Positions 27,303-39,101 are shown, counted from the stretch's first letter. The stretch: DNA of 64,000 nt from Brachyhypopomus gauderio (GCF_052324685.1 NC_135212.1:45386212-45450211), one strand, 5' to 3'. Numbers and translations are program-made. Notes: generated by a model from the sequence alone, not told the origin.

Positions 27303-27625
27303 CCATCGGTCAGAATTGCAAAGGTAATAATTGTAGAGTTCTACTAATTTTTTTCTTATACTTGAAATTTCAACACTTGTTAGTTGTTAGTTTTTATGAT
27401 TGTCATTTTGATAATGATACTTTTGCGTCGTAATAATGAAAAAAAATTATGTAAATTGGTGGTTCGGTTTTCGACTAGCGGAGCTTTTCAAGTCTACAAA
27501 GAACTACTTAGAACTCGTTCGTAAATTGGGAGACAAAGAAGGCTTTTGGGAAACACTCGTAAATTTGGCGTTCTTAAAGTTGTTCGTAACTTTCTAAGAT
27601 CGTTTGTTATCAGGAAACCCACCCC

Positions 27626-28599
27626 AGTCTGTTTGCAGTATCTGGGTTCCATCATTTGGTTTTAGTTATCTGAGATTGTTTTGTCAGCCTGACCATGAAC
27701 CGTCATGGCCACCTTTGGTGCTGGAGATGCTGAGCATGTGGTAAATAAATATCAATAAATCGTCTTTATTTTCTGTGAAAGAGTAATATAAACTGTTTAT
27801 ATGAATTATGAACATTGTATTTCTATGCTCATGAAGAGATTGAAAGGTTGAAATGTTGTTTCAGATATTGAATAGAACATTTTAAGTGTATGTATCATCC
27901 AAGATATGTTGCCAGATTATGGTAAGAAAAAAAGCTAATGCAAAATATTGAGGGTGTGTGCATTTTGATTTTCAAATTGGAGTAGGGCCTCATACCTCAG
28001 TCCAACCCTCATTCACCCCTGAAGACCCCCATGTTCTCCAACACCCCCCAACCTGAAAGCACATTTTCCCTGTGTATTTCTCTGTTTATTGAGGAAATTC
28101 TAATTTAGAAATTTGCATGGACTTGGATTTGTATGGACTTGGTGTATTTAAATGCATGGCATATTATAAAAATAGAGGGGAATAAAAAATGTATAATTAA
28201 AATATGCATTAATTGTTAAGTTTATATGTATTTTTTAATACCTTAACAGGGCAACGTATCCTGGGAGATACAACTCATTAAAACACATTCCATATGCGTT
28301 ATTTAAGTCCACCTGAGGTAACTTTTTGTTTTCCAATCCTGCCTGTTTAAGGGTTAAGCAGCCATGGGTTTTGTGAGGGCAAATATGTTTTATATCTATT
28401 TAATTATTGATTATACAGCGATAGATGAATATGTTTAACATGTTTAACAGTGATTCAGTGTGAGGCAAGAAACAGTGCTAGCACATTCAGTTTCATCTCA
28501 CTATCTTTTCCAGTACTAGAGAGATTTTGCCTCCCACCTGATGCAAGTGTTATATACAAGGATGTAACAGGAACAGAAGTTGATGCATGTATTCAGTGA
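27626..28599. other. Intergenic, nothing recognised
   Basis: AT-rich sequence between the nested transposon complex and the next LINE. No gene or clear repeat unit seen. Confidence 0.5.
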
Positions 28600-29960
28600 T
28601 TGATCGATTACTTTATTAATCCCACAGGGAAATTCAGTTGCAGAAGCCCTGGTTACAGAGTGTGAAGGTGTGGAATGTAAACACGGTAGCATTAAGTCTA
28701 AAAATCTAACAAATTGCAATGTGAAAATATGCAAGACAGTATGATATATTAAACATTTGAGTAAAAATATGTGCAAAGTGCTGCAATAATATCAGTCCAC
28801 TGTATAACAGTATAAGAGTTCGGGTGATTGTGCATTGTAGTGGATGAAGACTGGTAGCAAAGTTCTTACAGTAGGTTTGAGTACAAAGCATCTGGAGTGA
28901 CTTAGTACTTGATAACATCCTGACACAGTGCAGATGAGTTGTGCAGTGTGATCGCAGTGCGTATAAACGATGGCTGGTAACTGTTACAACAGAGCTGTGT
29001 GAGTCTGTTAATCAATGCACTCAGCTGTCTGACCAGTAAATTATGGAGGGGAGGTGATGTCCAGAATAGCAGTGAGTTTATTCAGTGTCTTCCTTTCTAC
29101 CACCACCTCAAAACTGTCCAGAGAGCAGCCTAGGATTCACTCAGCCTTCCTGGTCAGTTTGTTGGGCATCTTTGTACCTTCTGACATCACTGGCAACAAC
29201 AGATTGATAGAAGACCATCATCACGTTCCTGCATACATAGAAAGACCCGAGCTTCCTCAGAAAGTAAAGTTTGTTCATCCCTTTCCTGTACACAGCCTAT
29301 GAATTGGTCTTCCAGTCCAGTTTGTTGTCCAAGATGACACCCAGGTACTTTTAGATGTCATCCAACTCAACATGCTTACCCATAAAGGTCGCGGATGCGG
29401 TCGTGGTCCTCTTCTTCTATAGTCCACCACCATCTCCTTGGTCTTATCCACATTGAGAAGCAGATTGTTCCTCTCGCACCATTCAACGAAGATGTTTATG
29501 ATGTGAAGATGGCATGAGTCTTATCTGTACTGGAAGTCGGTGGTGTACAGGGTGTTGAGAAATGCGGAGAGTACAGCTCCCTGAGGTGCTCCAGTGCTAC
29601 TGACCAAGACTTCAGACCGGTGTGCTCCAGGCTGCACAAACTGTGGTCTGTCAGACAGATTCAACAGCGACCCAGGTGATCATTCAACTTGTCCGCTTGC
29701 ATTCTATCCATCTTCTCTCTCAGTCTGAGGAGTTCAGCGGTGTTGAGTGCTCTTGAGGAAATGAAAGCAAGTGATTCTCACTGTGGTGTTGTTCTGGTTC
29801 TGATTGGCATGCACCTTCTGCAGTATGTAGATCACAGCATCATCCATGTCATCCTGCTGCCGGTGAGTCCACAGGCAGTGGCTGTGGGCTGGGACGAGGT
29901 GACGTAGTGGGGGAGATCCCTCTGCAGCTATGGGGAGAGGGTGTTGTGCTGAACCTGTTG
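28600..29960 (-). pseudogene. Degraded LINE, reverse transcriptase fragment and 3' end
   Basis: On the minus strand the RT block APQGAVLSAFLNTLYTTDFQ is encoded at about 29532-29591. It is followed within a few residues by FVEWCERNNLLLNVDKTKEM (29428-29487) and VVDYRRR. In related elements the FSDD catalytic motif lies between these two blocks; here it is missing, so an internal deletion removed it. The 3' end carries GAATTTCCCTGTGGGATTAA then TAAAG (near 28617-28636), a typical fish LINE end. Many stops and shifts: a dead copy of the same general family as 13170-14260, in the opposite orientation. Confidence 0.75.
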
Positions 29961-32900
29961 AAAAACATATTCAGTTTACTGGCTCTGTACAGACTGGGTA
30001 GCAGTGACTCACCTTCACAGTCCTGGGTTACACTATCTGTTGTTACACGTCAGTGAGACACCTCCACCTTCTGTGTGTCTCTGTATGCCCTCACCAACTG
30101 AAAGCTGGCAATGAAAACGTTTGAGTGCGGGATATCAGCGTGCCTCCATGTCCCAATCAGAATGCCCAGGCCATCCACCTTATTTCCAAGAGACCACCAC
30201 ACATTCCCCATGATAACAGATGGAATGAAGGGCTCTAAGATCTCCACACGTATGGTTTTGCTGCAATATGGGAACCATTGATAAATGATGTGAGAACTGG
30301 AAAGCCAAGGGCTAAGGCTTCCATTTTCTGATGGACAGGTATATGGTACAGTCCCACAGATTACTGGATCTGTAATCTAGGGGTGCACATAATTCATGGT
30401 TTTAGTTAATCATTTAGTAGCCATTCTGTCGACTTTATTTGATTGAGAATGATTCTCAAATGATATACAGTGAGGATGATCCTTCATGGAAAAGATATAT
30501 TTGAAATGCATTGCCAGCCTCTCCAGGAAAATTCACAACATAAGTCAATGTATGGTTTGAAAAAAAATTCTGTTCTCAATTCATTGATGTATTTCCATGT
30601 GTGTCATTTCATATAATGCATGATGTCCTTGAGGGTGTGGCTCAGTATCAGGCCAGATTGCTTCTTGGCTATCTAACAAAACATTTCATATCAGATCAGA
30701 GCTTATTTTCCAAGATGTATGGTTGTGATTATATTTTTTAAAACAAAAAAACATGTTAACATGTTCCACAAAGATTCTTTAAGACGCACTGGCAAAGGAA
30801 TTGGTTTGAACTCTATCCAGATATTGTGTTTTGTGAAAAACAGCCTACTTTTGTTTGGTGACATTATTCCTGAAGGAAACAAAAACTGGAATTTGTTGCT
30901 TTTGTTGCTTCAGATAATTTTGGCCCTGTATTAAATGTGTAGAGTATGAGATTTGAAGCCAAACATTATTTTAAATGTCAAAAACATAACCAAATCGCTT
31001 GCTAGAGAGCATCAGATGACTGACTTCTGGGAAATCTTCACCCTCAAACAAAATGAATATGGGCCAATTAATTTTTCATCAGGCATAAAAATGTAGTAGA
31101 CAATGAAATGGTATTGTCAAAGATGCTCTAGTTGTGTCAAATATGTGATATACTTTCAGTTGAGGATCACATTTATTTATTGACAAGCTATTCATTCACA
31201 GTATTCCAAAGGGAAGAAAAGAGTAATAAAAATGTCTGACCTTAAATTTCATAAACCGTTTGATATTCAAAGCATGTATGATGACGCACATGAACATTTG
31301 CACATTATATCTTCATGTTTTCATTCAAAATCAAGAATGACTGCATGGCAGAAAGGGCAAAAAATAAATGTTATTTAAAAAAAAATTGTTTATTGAAATT
31401 AATTTTCACTTTTTCAGTGTATTGTCTTAGGGAGTGAAACTAACACTATTCAAATAGTAAGAAATGCAGTGTTAAATAGTGCAGTGTTACTTTCTAAACT
31501 CTAAGAGATACTTTAACTGTATTTTGCACATTGAGAATGATCTCTGGTGTAAAGCTGAACTGGTTTCCATCCACAGCTGATGAAGGACCTCTGCTTCTGG
31601 AGAATGACTGAGCTAAGATGGAGACTACCAAATACAGACTGACAAAATGGTAATGGATAACCAACCCGACATAGTAGGAAAGACAAACAGCTGGACATCT
31701 CTGCTTTACTTCAGTTATTCTTTATGTCTTAAATGAAACACTCATAATAAATATTGTTTGTTTTGTTTAAACCCAATGCTCCAAACCCAGGTCGATCCAA
31801 GTATCACGAGTTGACGAGCATAGATATTTATAACATTCCACAATAGATAATTAATAAAATGTTAACAATCAAACTCTTATTAAATGTTACGAGTTTAGGT
31901 TAGGATTAGTGTGAGGTTTTTCCTGCAGCTTAATTGGAGAATACTAATTTACTTACATTTTGGTCAGATCACATTCACTGAACTAAACTTAATGCTATTT
32001 TAACATAACATGTATGAGTTGTATTGCCCTCTAGCCCACTACTATGCGCTATATCCTAAAACTTCAGCAGTCGACCAAAGCGCCTGTTTTCATGGTCATA
32101 TACCAAGTGTCCGCTCGACTAATACAGCCATTTTTTTTTCAATCAGGAATCATCTTTAAAAGCATTCGCTTGCGGGGATAGTTTTGGGAATCGTTACTGA
32201 GCGCAAGTGCATATACCAATTTTAATTGGCAATGTTGACTACTTAATACATTTTAAATATACTAACTTTCTCGTCCATAGATTGCACCCTTTTATAAAGT
32301 AAATCATCTTCAATTGGGATTTGTAACCCTGTTTTGGACATACACGCCTACTTTGTTAATCCTGTAAATACATATTTGATAGGCGTTTTCCTTGACTGAC
32401 CAGTACTTTTGGGTCGCTCTGTCTTGATATCTGAACATTATTCACGTGGGCCTGATGTGTAATTCAAACGAGGATAATTAGTTGCGGTGTCTATTTGATG
32501 ATAAGCTGCCAAGATGTCATTGCGTGCGTGTGATTATCCTGCAGTCCCATAAACGAGCACACTTTGACCTAATAAGCCCCATCAAATTCACGGGGCTGCT
32601 GTTCTGTGCGAACACAACACAAAATCCCTTCGAAGATGACGTGTCCTTTCCAAAGGAACCGAGCTCACGGGGCTCAAGTGGGGAAAACCAGAAACGCAGC
32701 CTAAATAACATTGATCTCGTCTCCTGTGCACACCAGGCATATGTCGTTTAGTGTCTGGCTGTAAAACTTTATAGCAAATGGAGGGTTAAGTTGTCATGGC
32801 TACAGGTAGCCTGTATGAGTTTGGCTGTAAGACTGTCTCGCCATTTGGCTGGGTCTTGAGGTTGTGATAGTGATTAAGAATTAGAATGCAAAAACAGGGC

Positions 32901-34500
32901 TCTAGTTTTATGTGTTTTGCTTTCTTTCTATATAAAATTCAAGGTGTCGAAGATTCGACGTAGGTCGCCCTCTTTGGCTAGGTTTACTGCAGCTGGCCAG
33001 ACCAAAAGCTAAACACTAACTGTGCAACGTCTTGGCGTTGTCAACGTCAAAGGTTTTCTTTGGGCTGGGACCTACAATAGTCTGGTTGTGTCTGACTTTT
33101 ACAGTGACAGCAGTTTGATTTAAACATAGAAATACCAGGATACGTTATTATAGCCCATGTATAGCCCATGTAGACCGTGCTTTTTTAGCCCATGTATCGG
33201 TTTCAGTAATTTGTTGCACAGGCATGCATTCCATAACCTTTAATTATTTTAGATTTGTCTGAATTTTAGGCGAAGTTTAACTAATGATTTGCATGCATTT
33301 TAAGTATGCATATGTTATGTTAGTAAATACGTGTTACTGAGTCATAAACTGACCTTTAAGAACTGGCCTTGTCTAAGAATGTTATCATACAGAGAAAATC
33401 TTCAAGTTAACTACTTAATAAACCATCAATATTAATATCAATATCTGTTTTTCAGTGACTGACACAGAGGCACTGAATAATTTAATACACTGTTAATGTT
33501 TTGCGTGCTATTGATAAAAATAAACAGTCGCTGTGGTTTCAGTATGGATTTAAATTGGATAGCGACCTCTGGAGGTAGCGATGTATGCCATCGAGCACCC
33601 ACAAAACGATTTTTATCTTAACATTTAATGATTTTAATGTCAGGTAATCCTAGTCATGAAATCATACAAGCGAAATACAATTTTACACAAGAAACCACTC
33701 ACAGTCTACACCATCCAAGACTTGGCATTTATCTCAACAAACTATATATTTAAACATGTTGAGATAATGAAATAAATTGTGTTTTCTAATTAGAAATTCA
33801 GCGAACAATAGATAATAGTACTGATAATATTGATAATACTGGCGGATAATACAGATAAATACATTGACGATGAGAATTTTTATTTATTTATTTATAGTTT
33901 TTAAGATTTAGGGACATAGGCTCGGTGTGTATAGACTGATGTTATATTTATCAATTAATTAAAAAAACTCTTTAATTATCAGATACTTTGAGCACTCTAG
34001 TAGGCCTACTACTACTACTACCACCACTACTACTACTACTACCACTACTACTACTACTACTAATTACCTACTACTACTACTAATAATAATAATAATAATA
34101 ATAATAACAGTAGGCTAGTAATCATCTGTACTATAAGTTGTTAAGAAAATCTTTAACTCGTTAACCACGTCCAAAAATCGTACTGTATCCTTATCTAACA
34201 CGTTATTTTGGGGTGGACAATGATGGTTGGGCAATATTGGTTGTAGATTTCATAGACATTCTCACAGAATTGTGGTAAATGTATTTTGATTTGGCAACTT
34301 GTGTAAGGCCAATTTTGTGTATGCCTATGTTTATCTGAGCTATTATTATTATTTTTATAAACTATTGAGGTTTAGAATTTGAAAACTCATTTAAAGGTTA
34401 GGGACAATACTGTACAACCTATACAACCTTTAAAACCCCTTAAAAATCTAAGAACATGTAACTGTATGAACGTCAATTAAAGTTCAACATGGATGGTGAA
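29961..34500. other. Intergenic DNA between LINE and hoxb10 locus
   Basis: AT-rich with a few structured patches. At 31440-31610 lies part of the repeat family also at 50961-51062 (ATAGTAAGAA.TGCAGTGTTAA direct, and GCTGATGAAGGACCTCTGCTTCT inverted). At 32480-32750 is a more GC-rich block (CACTTTGACCTAATAAGCCC, CAAATTCACGGGGCTGC) that could be a conserved enhancer. At 34008-34107 is a (CTA)n/(AAT)n array. No gene recognised. Confidence 0.4.
34008..34107. repeat. (CTA)n followed by (AAT)n microsatellite
   Basis: Interrupted ACT triplets (34008-34080) running into ATA triplets (to 34107). Confidence 0.9.
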
Positions 34501-35400
34501 GCCATCAAGGAGAGGAGGAGCTCGCCCGTGAACCACAGTCGCTTTTACGCTTAGCGCAGGAGGAAACTTCTGGGCGCAACAACTGAAGAACGAACCGGGT
34601 GCGACCCTTGCACCTTTTACAAAAAAAAAAAATAGAAAGAAGCAGCGTAGCAACGTCGCGCTCTGAAAGGTCCGTTTTCGCGCCCAACGTGGTTAACTCT
34701 TTCGTTAACCAAAACCCTTTAACGTGGCACAAGAATCCTGTCCTGATACGGACTGTCAAATGCAGAATAATTGGACCATCGTGTCAGGGAGTCCAGACAA
34801 TAAACCAGTATCATCCGTCAGCAATATTAGGAAGCCAAGCCTCTTTGGCGGAACCGAACTAACCATGGAGGTAGCTGGGAAGAGTCGCATTTGAGCTCAC
34901 ATCGGGTTCCACAAGTCAGCGCGTATCTCTTTAGCGCATTAGGTGGACAAAACGACAACACCTATCTTACCCTGGATTCGCGTAGACGCACTTTTCTTTC
35001 CTTCGGCCGTTCCAGACGTCCCAGATTTCAGTCGACTCCTGAAAGATTGACTCCGTGAAGTGCACGGTTCCGTTTCTGGCTCTATGCTCGCGGAGCCTTC
35101 CTGTTACCCCGGACACAAACTCCTGGCGACGCACAGCACCGCCGAAGCTCAGCTGTGCGTATCGCCACCACACTCCCACCAGCTGTAGCCTACAACCTGA
35201 ACCTCCCCCGGCTTCCTTGTCCGGAGTCTGGAAGCAAGCTTATTAGCCATTCATTTACATTAGACTGCACAGAATGTCCAACTCAGCGGAGTGAAAACAG
35301 TAGCAATAGAAGCACCATCATCACAACTATGTTACATGTCATTCAAAGCAACGCAGACGGTACAGAGCCGCTTTGTTAATCGCAAGACAAACCTTTTACA
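34500..35400. other. GC-richer block upstream of hoxb10 remnant
   Basis: This 0.9-kb block stands out from AT-rich surroundings and lies 1.5 kb 5' of the hoxb10 homeobox exon, where exon 1 or the promoter of hoxb10 would be expected. No reading frame gives a convincing Hox10 N-terminus. The best visible hint, a possible remnant of the PVPGYF segment near 35055-35085, is too weak to call. Confidence 0.3.
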
Positions 35401-35580
35401 GAATTTCCAGTGGACGAAAAATACTCCTTGAGACAAGACGCGAGGTGGGTAAGCAACATTGAAAGCGATCTAATCCTGAATAAAATCTTTCCTGTTTAAT
35501 ACATAAGATTTTGAATTCATCTGAAAGTAACAGTTGCGATAGCAACGGAGAAACTGCAGGAAAAATGTAGCATAGGCTAC

Positions 35581-35699
35581 TGCATGAGATAATCCCAGAC
35601 AGACTAAACTGCACGAGTTATTCCCAGAGAGACTAAACTGCATGAGATAATCCCAAACAGACTAATCTGCATGAGATAATAGCAGACAGACTAAACTGC
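35581..35699. repeat. 29-bp tandem repeat, about four copies
   Basis: Imperfect copies of GCATGAGATAATCCCAGACA followed by GACTAAACT. Confidence 0.85.
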
Positions 35700-36200
35700 C
35701 CTATTATATAATGCTTCTGAGAACAGAAAACAGCGGAAGTCTCCATTGTGAACTGGGAGTGGAGGGGGCCAGGTGTGTTATTGTTTTAGGGCAGGAGAAC
35801 GTGAAGACTAATCTACCCAAGATAGATTAGAAACATGAGCTATTCTGGATTTATTTAATAATTTTCATGTCAAGTAACTACTGCGCCTAATTTAAGCGAT
35901 CAATTTACCACCAAACTAAAAACATTATCAAATGACGTTAGATAAATGTATTTTTAGAACTGCTGAGTGAATAAAAAATGGATGTCGTTGAGGAGAAACC
36001 CATCTCATTTCATTTAAATTTAGTTACACACTTTAACGGCATATTTTTGTTGTTTTCTGTGTTCACATTTGAACCTTGTCCCAACATACGCGTTGTTAAT
36101 GTTAAAAATACGCCTACGTCTTTGTTTTCATTTAGTTAATCTATCTCGCATGTTTGTTAGATTATTTTACTGTTTCAAAATCTTTGTTACTCTTCGAGCT

Positions 36201-36298
36201 TACTGTAGCTTCAAATATAATGATAGTTAATGAAGGCCCATGTTATAGCTAACTGTAGCTTCAAATACAACGATAAATATTCAAGGTTCGTGTTATGT
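36201..36298. repeat. Tandem duplication of about 50 bp
   Basis: CTGTAGCTTCAAATATAATG and what follows is repeated imperfectly as CTGTAGCTTCAAATACAACG within the presumed hoxb10 intron remnant. Confidence 0.6.
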
Positions 36299-36890
36299 TC
36301 TTCTTTCTCTTATGGTGCAAAATATTTATTACAATATAGTCAGGTTGCAAAATATAGTTATTTCAGTGTACTATTTTGAAACCAAACCACGCTATTTAAA
36401 TGCATAAATAAATACTTACATTTACATGTTTTGTAAGTGTATCTGTGTATTTAGTTTTCAAGTCTGCGGTGTTATTTAAATCGGGTACACTGTTGAAAAT
36501 ATTAAATTGCTCTTTTCGAGAGTTTTGAGACTAAGACGTTTTAATGCCGTAATACAACACAATATTTATATCACAACATATTGCCTATTCGAGTTCATGT
36601 ATAGTTCATATAGATTGTCAAGACTCTTTGATTACATTTTAATTCAAGACACCTTTAACGAACCTTTAATTGTCTGCACAGTCCTTCTGTACTCAAACTT
36701 TTTTCTCATAAAAAAAATCATTCTAGCATCATGAGAGTCCCTGATTCACACACATATAAGTTCAGTAGTGAGAGGCTAATGAAATTATTCTCCTGTCATA
36801 AAATGTCTGTCACAGCCAGATATCCTTCCGGTGCATATAGAAGACTACGTCTTGAAAGTAAAACAAAAACCTTTTTTTCTCGTGTTTCAG

Positions 36891-37120
36891 CAAAAGACGT
36901 GACCACTGAGGACGCTAAAGGGACCTGTTGTTGGCAAAGACAGGGAGCAAGAAACGATTCACTCACTTCAAACAGCAAATCCTGGAACTTTTATCTTTTC
37001 AACATGTACCTGACTCGAGAGCGCCGCCTGGCAGATACGCCGCGTTGACGGTCTTGGTGACCGCCAAGTTAAAATCTGATTTCAGAATCAAAGGATGAAA
37101 CTAACGGAAATGATTCGAGG
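36891..37120 (+). pseudogene. hoxb10a: hoxb10a pseudogene, exon 2 (homeobox) remnant
   Basis: A homeobox relic in the slot where hoxb10 lies between hoxb13 and hoxb9. A splice acceptor (TTTCAG, 36885-36890) precedes it. Readable pieces, in shifting frames: KTGSKKRFTHFKQQILEL (about 36938-36991), [12 protein letters not shown] (about 36995-37030), DRQVKI, stop, FQNQRMKL (about 37060-37103). They align in order with the Hox10 homeodomain, whose [18 protein letters not shown] and RRMKLKKM signatures separate group 10 from group 9. Lesions: the residues EKEF are deleted with a frameshift, the next segment is shifted again after ERRL, the invariant helix-3 Trp codon is TGA, and the following Arg is Gln. 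DNA contact cannot be made, so the gene is dead. Exon 1 was not found with confidence. Zebrafish keeps an intact hoxb10a, so this looks like a lineage-specific loss. Confidence 0.88.
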
Positions 37121-39014
37121 CCACAGGAACGAGTTTCTCCCTTTGATTTGTTGAAGAAGGTGATTGGATACGCTACTGAGATTGTACCCAATACTGCAAC
37201 GCCTCTGATGGAATATTGTTAACACTTGTTTGATTATCTTAGACACGACGGATAAATTGTAATGCAGATATATGACACGAACATTAGAGGTTTTCCATGG
37301 TAGGCTATGTTCAACAGAATGCTTGGCCATAATTGTTTGATATCGTCTTTCAGGGGACCCACAAAGTTCACTTTACTAGTTACACTTTTTCTTCTTCCAA
37401 AATTATTTATTTTAATATCCTCAGCCAGAATTGTTTACAGTTTGTGAATGTAGAACAAGAGAAACAAAAATAATCCAAACTGTATTAATTATGTATAGCA
37501 AAAACAAATAGATCAGCACAGGGAGAAACAGTAGCACAATAACTTAAACACTTTTGTAAGAAATGCGAAGTTATGCTCAAATAGACACGTTTAAGAAATC
37601 TGAAATACCGTTATGGTCAGTTTCTATTCGTCAAATGGCACGCATGTTGTGGTTAAGCGTAACTGGATGTATATTATTGTTGGTGGTTGACAATTTGATT
37701 TGAGTTTGATACAAAAATAAAACGTTGTGTACGTGATCGTAGTGGAAATAGTATCCGTTGTCGGCCATTTTGATAGATATGACTTTACAAGTGTTTTGAG
37801 TTTTGTGTTGACATATTTCATGGGATGTATGTCGATGTAACTCACATAGAGAAACTGGTTCTGTCGTTCAGTTTTCTACTTTTCTAGTTCACCCAAGTGC
37901 ACTTTTTAATTATTCAATGTGCATTCCGTTATCGGGTTTTGAAAGGACATTTCATATTTATATTTTACACGCCTGTTCGTTTTTGCACTTATACGTTCTT
38001 TAGGAATTTGATCTACACTATAGACAGGAGATTGATCTACACTATAAAGACGACAGATTAAACAGGCTCAAACTCAAAGGACGTTTCTGTATTTAAATTA
38101 TGATCCAGTGCTGTTGAGATCATAACGTGTTTGGCATAAGTATGTCGAAATTTAAAAGTGAAGTTGCAAACAACATGATGTTTACGGGTCCAGTAATTCT
38201 GCCTGTAGAACACAGAGCAATATGCTATATGCCTTGATGAATAGCCTACCTGTGAAAGTACCGACTAACAGAAACGTTATGTTGTGCATTACCCTTTTTT
38301 ATCTTAGAGAGGATGAAGAGATTTATCTTGTTCTGCATTTCGAATTGAAGCTATTAGATTTCCACAGTTTGAGGTTGTACAATATCACTCCGAGTTATTG
38401 TCGTAATCATTCTTCTATTGTTATACGTTAGGTTGCTTTCTGAAGCAAAGACAAAATGTTTTCTGTTATTATGCATGTTTTTTTTTCATTTTTGCCTGTG
38501 CTGTGGAGTTAGAATTTTAATGTCTCGAGTGTTAAGAAGAAATAATTCAAAACATGTGCGGATACTACGCACAAAATACAGCTGCTGCCCTTTTGTCTGA
38601 GTGAGAGTCTACGTCGTCTGTGCTTTTGGTAACCGCCATGTTTAGAGCCCATAATTCCCAACGTCATTGGCTAGGCAAACCTCCCTGTTTTAACTAGGGG
38701 CAATAGAGTCGCTTTTTATTACCTAGCTAGGCGCTTGTAGTCAAACGACAGGATGTGCTTGTGAACTTAAATTACTTTATACCGGTTACCTGCTTTGAAC
38801 AATAGTCCGAAATTTAGGCGTCGTAAATTAATTAAACAATGCACGCCTTTTAACAAATCCCTTATAGAATCAATTTTCTGTATAATTCATTTGTGGTAGT
38901 TTTACTCTGCACTAACACACGATTCTCTACACTGAAATCCGAGTATGCAGCTCACTGTCTCCGCGCCTACTGGCGCGCGGCCAGGGCTTCGCCTTTGAAC
39001 GCGCAGAAGGTCAA
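37121..39014. other. hoxb10 remnant to mir-196 interval
   Basis: AT-rich. It includes a short direct duplication GATCTACACTATA (38009-38045) and a GC-richer block just before the hairpin (38930-39010), which may belong to the miRNA primary transcript or its promoter. No gene recognised. Confidence 0.4.
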
Positions 39015-39015
39015 G

Positions 39016-39101
39016 CTGCTCTGTGATTTAGGTAGTTTCACGTTGTTGGGGCTCGACGTTTAATAACACAGGAACCTGAAACTGCCTGAATTACTCCAGT
39101 T
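39016..39101 (+). ncRNA. mir196: miR-196 precursor hairpin
   Basis: The mature 5p sequence at 39029-39050 begins TAGGTAGTTTCACGTTGTTG and ends GG; its seed AGGTAGT is that of miR-196. The 3' arm GAACCTGAAACTGCCTGAAT (from 39072) pairs with it to form a long hairpin with outer stem CTCTGTGAT / TTACTCCAG. The location, between hoxb10 and hoxb9, is the conserved mir-196 position. Position 13 is C, whereas canonical miR-196a has U there. miR-196 represses posterior Hox mRNAs, above all Hox8 genes, after transcription. The site downstream of hoxb8a (55226-55246) is its obvious local target. Confidence 0.95.

Larger units (their letters stand above)
22879..27625 (+). mobile_element. Candidate Harbinger-like transposon with nested insertions
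   Basis: The left part (22879-22917) matches the left half of the palindromic MITE at 1-57 (AACGTTCGTA..AAGTACTTCGTAACCTCGTAC). The right part (about 27590-27625: GTTCGTAACTTTCTAAGATC then ..GGAAACCCACCCCAGT) matches its right half. The segment AAATTTACGAGTGTTTCCC near 22930 recurs inverted near 27550. Remnants of a PIF/Harbinger transposase lie inside (23500-23870). Later insertions are an element at 24061-25940 and another at 25997-27302. The whole is read as one old Harbinger-type element of about 1.5 kb filled by later insertions. The exact termini and TWA target duplication were not confirmed. Confidence 0.5.

Noticed and set aside
36731-37048. 105-residue frame read as an intact protein
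   Set aside because: Only its last 20 residues are Hox10-like. The rest spans intron and frameshifted exon, so it is a pseudogene relic and not a new gene.
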